Of a stretch of DNA of 64,000 nt, positions 60,804 through 64,000 are shown piece by piece. This DNA is from JAMLIN01 sp041676645. Lineage in GTDB: Bacteria > Pseudomonadota > Gammaproteobacteria > Burkholderiales > Burkholderiaceae_E. The stretch spans positions 47,308-111,307 of the forward strand of contig JBAYRO010000002.1 in the NCBI GenBank assembly GCA_041676645.1. The letters are read 5' to 3'. A program made the translations under genes and the position numbers. The notes beneath the pieces were generated by a model that did not search any database, had not been told where the DNA came from, and saw nothing but the letters and a program-made list of their open reading frames with translations. Positions within the stretch are counted from its first letter, which is position 1. Each line of letters starts with the position of its first letter.

Positions 60804-62185
60804 TCGGGCCGATGCGCCGCTGCCGCCGCCGGTTCACCGGCGCGCGCCGGACCCGCGCCCACCACCACCGTGCTCAGCCGCTCCGGATCGATCCGGCGCC
60901 TGAACGCATCTCGAACCTGCTCGAGCGTGACAGCCTCGACACGCTCGATCCAGACATCGAGCCAGTCGAGCGGCAGGCCCTCGTCGCCGATCAGCGCCAG
61001 CTGGCCGAGGATCCTGGCATTGGAATCGATGCGCAGCGCGAAGCCCCCGACCAGGTTGGCCTTGGCCGCCGCCAGCTCCCGGGCATCGGGCCCTTCGTCG
61101 ACGAAACGCCGGATCGTCGAGCGAACCACTTCGAGCGCCTCGTCGGTCTGCTCCTTGCTGGTCTGCAGGCCCACCATGAAGGGCCCCGGCTGGCGCATCG
61201 GCATGAAGTACGAGTACACGCTGTAGGCGAGACCGCGCTTCTCGCGCACCTCGTCGTAGAGCCGCGACACGAAGCCGCCGCCGCCGAGCACATAGTTGCC
61301 GACATAGAGCGGGAAGTAATCCGGATCCTCGCGGGTGATCGCCGGCATGCCGAGCAGGATGTGGCTCTGCGAGGCCGGATGCGCGATACGCGCCTCGACA
61401 CCGGGGCTGCCCTCGCCCACCGGCGGCATCGCCGCGGCGGGATCGCCGGGCGGCAGCGAGCCCACCAGGCTCTCGGCGATCCGCTCGGCCTGGGCACGAT
61501 CGATCGCCCCGATCATCGCGACCGAAGCCCCTTGCGCCACGTAGTGCGCCCGGTGGAAGGCGCGCAGGTCCTCGACGGTGATCGCGGCGAGTTCCTCGAC
61601 CTCGAGCTTGCTGCCGTATGGATGCGCGGGATACATCAGCTCGTCCAGGCGGCGTCGCGCGATGGTCGATGGCTGGGTCAGCGACTGGGCGAGCGCCTGC
61701 CCGACCCGGGATTTCTCGCGATCGAGGATGGCGGCCTCGAAGCGCGGCGAGCCGATCACCAGGCTTGCAAGCTCGATCGCCCGGTCACGGATCGCGGGCT
61801 CGGACAGCGTGCGCACCGACACCGAGGCGCGGTCGCTGCCAGCCCCGCCGCCCAGTTCTGCGCCGATGTTGGCGAAGCCCTCGGCCAGCGCGGTTTCATC
61901 GAGCTCGCCCGCGCCCTTGTCGAGCATCCGCCCCACCATCGACGCGACCCCCTCGCGCCCGGGCGGATCGCGCCGGCCACCCGCATCGAACTGGACGCTG
62001 ATGTCCAGCATCGGAATCGCATCGGCGCGCACGAAATAGACCGGCACGTCGTTGGATGTACGCCAGTGCTCGATCGGCAGGGCGGCGCCGGCCAGCGCGG
62101 GGAACAGGGCGAGCGCCAGCCCGGCGAGCCAGCCGCGCCAGCCGCGCGACGATGCCGCGGCGATCGGGTTCGCGACGTTGCCCAT
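60800..62185 (-). CDS. M16 peptidase family, non-catalytic partner
   Basis: A 461-residue exported M16-family protein (signal about 14-35, SRGWRGWLAGLALALFPALA). The region that in active members is HxxEH reads EGVASMVGRMLDKGAG, so the zinc and catalytic residues are absent. The rest matches: HPYGSKLEVEELAAITVEDLRAFHRAHYVAQGASVAMIG and YDEVREKRGLAYSVYSYFMPM. It likely pairs with the HLLEH-bearing protein encoded just before it. The last 15 residues are Ala-rich. It overlaps rsmD. Confidence 0.9.
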   Translation of the reverse strand: MGNVANPIAAASSRGWRGWLAGLALALFPALAGAALPIEHWRTSNDVPVYFVRADAIPMLDISVQFDAGGRRDPPGREGVASMVGRMLDKGAGELDETALAEGFANIGAELGGGAGSDRASVSVRTLSEPAIRDRAIELASLVIGSPRFEAAILDREKSRVGQALAQSLTQPSTIARRRLDELMYPAHPYGSKLEVEELAAITVEDLRAFHRAHYVAQGASVAMIGAIDRAQAERIAESLVGSLPPGDPAAAMPPVGEGSPGVEARIAHPASQSHILLGMPAITREDPDYFPLYVGNYVLGGGGFVSRLYDEVREKRGLAYSVYSYFMPMRQPGPFMVGLQTSKEQTDEALEVVRSTIRRFVDEGPDARELAAAKANLVGGFALRIDSNARILGQLALIGDEGLPLDWLDVWIERVEAVTLEQVRDAFRRRIDPERLSTVVVGAGPARAGEPAAAAAHRPE

Positions 62186-63630
62186 CAGTGGCGCAGGCCC
62201 GGCACCGGCTCTCGCGCCGGCTCGGCCTGGTCGAGCGGCAGCGGATCAAGCCGCGCCGCGGTCAGGTTCTCGTCGCCGAAGTAGCGGGCCGCCACTTCAC
62301 GGACTTCGTCGGCGCTCACCGAACGGACCCTCTCGATAAGCGCATCGGCGTCGGACCAGGACAGGCCCGCCACCTCGAGGCCGATGATCTCCATCGCCTG
62401 CGCGAAGATCGAATCGCGCTGGTAGATGCGTCCGGCCACATACTGCGTGCGGATACGCTCGAGCTCGGCCGGCTCGACGCCATCGCGGGCAATGCGGGCG
62501 ACCTGCTCGCGCAAGGCCGCTTCCAGGTCCTCGATGTCGACCCCCTCGGCGGGAGTCCCCGACAACATGAACAGTCCCGGGCTGCGGCCGAGCAGGCTCC
62601 AGCTGGCGCCGACACTGCTGGCGATGCGCGAATCGCGCACGAGCTCGCGCGTCAGGCGCCCGTTCTCGTCGGCATCGAGCACCGCCGCGAGCATCGCGAG
62701 CGCGAAGGGGTCGACCGGCCCGTCGATGCCCTCGATGCGCGGCGCCTTGAAGGCGAGCGCCAGGTAGGGGGTTTCGGCCGGGGCGGCAACCACGAGCCGC
62801 CGTTCGCCGCGCTGCTCGGGTTCGACCTGGGGCCGGCCCTGCGGTACCGGCCGATCGGCGATCCGCCCGTAGGTCCGCTCCGCAAGCGCGAACACGGCCC
62901 GCGCCTCGACATCGCCCGCCACGATCAGCAGGGCATTGCCCGGGGTATACCAGGTCGAGTAGAAATCACGCGCATCGTCGAGCACGAGCGACTCGAGGTC
63001 GCTCATCCACCCGATCACCGGGGTTCGCACCGGCGAAGCCAGGAAAGCCTGCGCCATCAGGGTCTCGTGCAGCAGGCCGTGCGGCCGGTCCTCGACCCGC
63101 AGGCGTCGCTCCTCCATCACCACCCGGGTCTCGCGGGCGAATTCCTCGGGATCGAAGGACAGGTTCGCCATGCGGTCCGCCTCGAGGGCCATCACGGTCT
63201 CCAGGCCGCGAGCCGGGATCTGCTGGAAGTAGGCGGTGTGGTCCCGCGTGGTGAACGCGTTCTCGCGCCCGCCCATGCCGGCGACGATGCGCGAGAACTC
63301 GCCGGCGGGATGGCTCGGCGTGCCCTTGAACATGAGATGCTCGAGCAGGTGCGCGATGCCGGTCCGGCCAGTGGTCTCGTCCACCGATCCCACCCGGTAC
63401 ATCAGGATGTGCACCGCCACCGGCGCCCGGTGATCCTCGCGCACCACCACGCGCAAGCCGTTGGCGAGCGTATGCTCGACTGTCGTGGCGGCGGTGGCGA
63501 CGGTGTCCATGGGGCCGGTGGCTGCTTGCGCCATGGGCTCGCCACCGAAGCCGGCGACAAGCAGCATCGCGAGAACGAGCCCCGTCATACGCCGCGACAC
63601 CAGGGCGAGTGATGGTGACGAAGATGACAT
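62185..63630 (-). CDS. M16 zinc peptidase, catalytic partner
   Basis: A 481-residue exported zinc peptidase with signal peptide (about 15-37). The inverted zinc motif HLLEH is at His94-His98, with the third ligand Glu in the METRVVMEERR-like region. Further features are VGSVDETTGRTGIAHLLEHLMFKGT, GGRENAFTTRDHTAYFQQIP and STWYTPGNALLIVAGDV. It is divergent from ftsY (73 bases) and precedes its inactive partner (TGATG overlap). ATG 63588 is an alternative start. Confidence 0.92.
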   Translation of the reverse strand: MSSSSPSLALVSRRMTGLVLAMLLVAGFGGEPMAQAATGPMDTVATAATTVEHTLANGLRVVVREDHRAPVAVHILMYRVGSVDETTGRTGIAHLLEHLMFKGTPSHPAGEFSRIVAGMGGRENAFTTRDHTAYFQQIPARGLETVMALEADRMANLSFDPEEFARETRVVMEERRLRVEDRPHGLLHETLMAQAFLASPVRTPVIGWMSDLESLVLDDARDFYSTWYTPGNALLIVAGDVEARAVFALAERTYGRIADRPVPQGRPQVEPEQRGERRLVVAAPAETPYLALAFKAPRIEGIDGPVDPFALAMLAAVLDADENGRLTRELVRDSRIASSVGASWSLLGRSPGLFMLSGTPAEGVDIEDLEAALREQVARIARDGVEPAELERIRTQYVAGRIYQRDSIFAQAMEIIGLEVAGLSWSDADALIERVRSVSADEVREVAARYFGDENLTAARLDPLPLDQAEPAREPVPGLRH

Positions 63631-63703
63631 CGGAATCGGCGATCCGGTCGGAGAAGTAGAATCCGAGTGTAACCCGCCTCCTCCCTCCGGTTTCCAGGCT
63701 GAC

Positions 63704-64000
63704 ATGTTCGGATTCCTGCGCAGAAAGAAGAAGCCCGCCGACGTCGAGACGCCGCCGGCGAGCACCGTCGAGCCCGGTCTCGAACCGGCGGCGGATGTGT
63801 CCGGGCCGGGAATCGGCCCGGACACCGACGTTCCCGGCGACGTACCGCCCGTCGTGCCGGCCTCCGCCGAGGCGACGCCGCCCGTCGACGAGGCGCCGGC
63901 CGAGCCGCCCGCGACCATCGCGGCATCGCCGGAGCCGGCGCCCGCACCTGCACCTGCACCTGCGCCTGCGCCTGCGCCTGCGCCTGCGCCTGCGCCTGCG
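63704..64000 (+). CDS. ftsY: Signal recognition particle receptor FtsY, N-terminal part (cut by window edge)
   Basis: The 99 visible residues start MFGFLRRKKKPADVE, the usual FtsY opening, followed by an acidic, Pro/Ala/Glu-rich A domain of the kind that contacts membrane and ribosome. It ends in a (Pro-Ala) run coded by a hexamer repeat at 63941-64000 and continues past the window. The GTPase NG domain is not visible. The divergent M16-rsmD-coaD neighbours support the call. Confidence 0.85.
   Translation, partial: MFGFLRRKKKPADVETPPASTVEPGLEPAADVSGPGIGPDTDVPGDVPPVVPASAEATPPVDEAPAEPPATIAASPEPAPAPAPAPAPAPAPAPAPAPA
63941..64000 (+). repeat. In-frame hexamer repeat in ftsY
   Basis: Ten near-perfect copies of CCTGCG/CCTGCA code for alternating Pro-Ala in the A domain of FtsY and run to the window edge. 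A hexamer tract keeps the frame when it changes length, so copy number may vary between strains without breaking the gene. Confidence 0.9.

Overview
The window is GC-rich, gene-dense chromosomal DNA from a betaproteobacterium, most likely Burkholderiales. This rests on gene order. An mlaFEDACB set with mlaA inside it runs into ABC-2 exporter genes, ibaG, murA, hisG and hisD. The series kdsD-kdsC-lptCAB-rpoN-hpf-ptsN-hprK-rapZ follows. So do lolB-ispE-tRNA-Gln-prs-rplY-pth-ychF, and an M16 peptidase pair-rsmD-coaD-ferredoxin set divergent from ftsY. HPr kinase together with RapZ, and a short-form HisG, also fit this class. I found no phage, IS transposase, CRISPR array or rRNA. The only likely mobile-type sequence is a 74-bp perfect palindrome.

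Layout. 1-8109 (minus): one long envelope operon for phospholipid transport (Mla), an ABC-2 exporter, IbaG, MurA and the start of histidine synthesis. 8219-13329 (plus): Kdo synthesis, LPS transport and sigma-54. 13418-16919 (plus): hpf, PTS-Ntr and its kinase, RapZ and a Lon N-domain protein. 17057-21734 (plus): a complete branched-chain-amino-acid type ABC transporter. 21670-25830 (minus): mutM, a dynamin-like GTPase and mutY; mutY overlaps the end of livM tail to tail. 25878-36750 (mostly plus): TPR lipoprotein, lolB, ispE, tRNA-Gln, prs, rplY, pth, the palindrome, a 5'-nucleotidase (minus), a MaoC-phosphotransacetylase fusion, ackA and ychF. 36844-40015 (plus): two small Cys/His membrane proteins and a copper-type TonB receptor. 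40069-49692 (minus): LacI-type regulator, a five-part peptide/opine-type ABC transporter with two near-identical binding proteins, a carboxymuconolactone-decarboxylase-like protein and an SDR. 49817-56775: PhoX, Ppk, Ppx and an OlsB-like acyltransferase, with Pho-box-like repeats in the intergenic regions. 56917-63630 (minus): eight tightly packed genes. 63704-end (plus): start of ftsY.

How it fits together. The left half is mainly cell-envelope building (Mla, Lpt, Kdo, MurA, Lol). The most coherent accessory unit is a phosphate-starvation island. PhoX releases phosphate, Ppk and Ppx make and break polyphosphate, and an ornithine-lipid-type acyltransferase would replace phospholipids. Tandem 7-mers at 11-bp spacing, close to the PhoB consensus, lie upstream of phoX and between ppk and ppx. 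The second accessory unit is a LacI-regulated uptake and catabolic operon with an unknown substrate. Gene starts are often coupled by ATGA or GTGA overlaps, and two genes (kdsD and the TPR lipoprotein) look leaderless.
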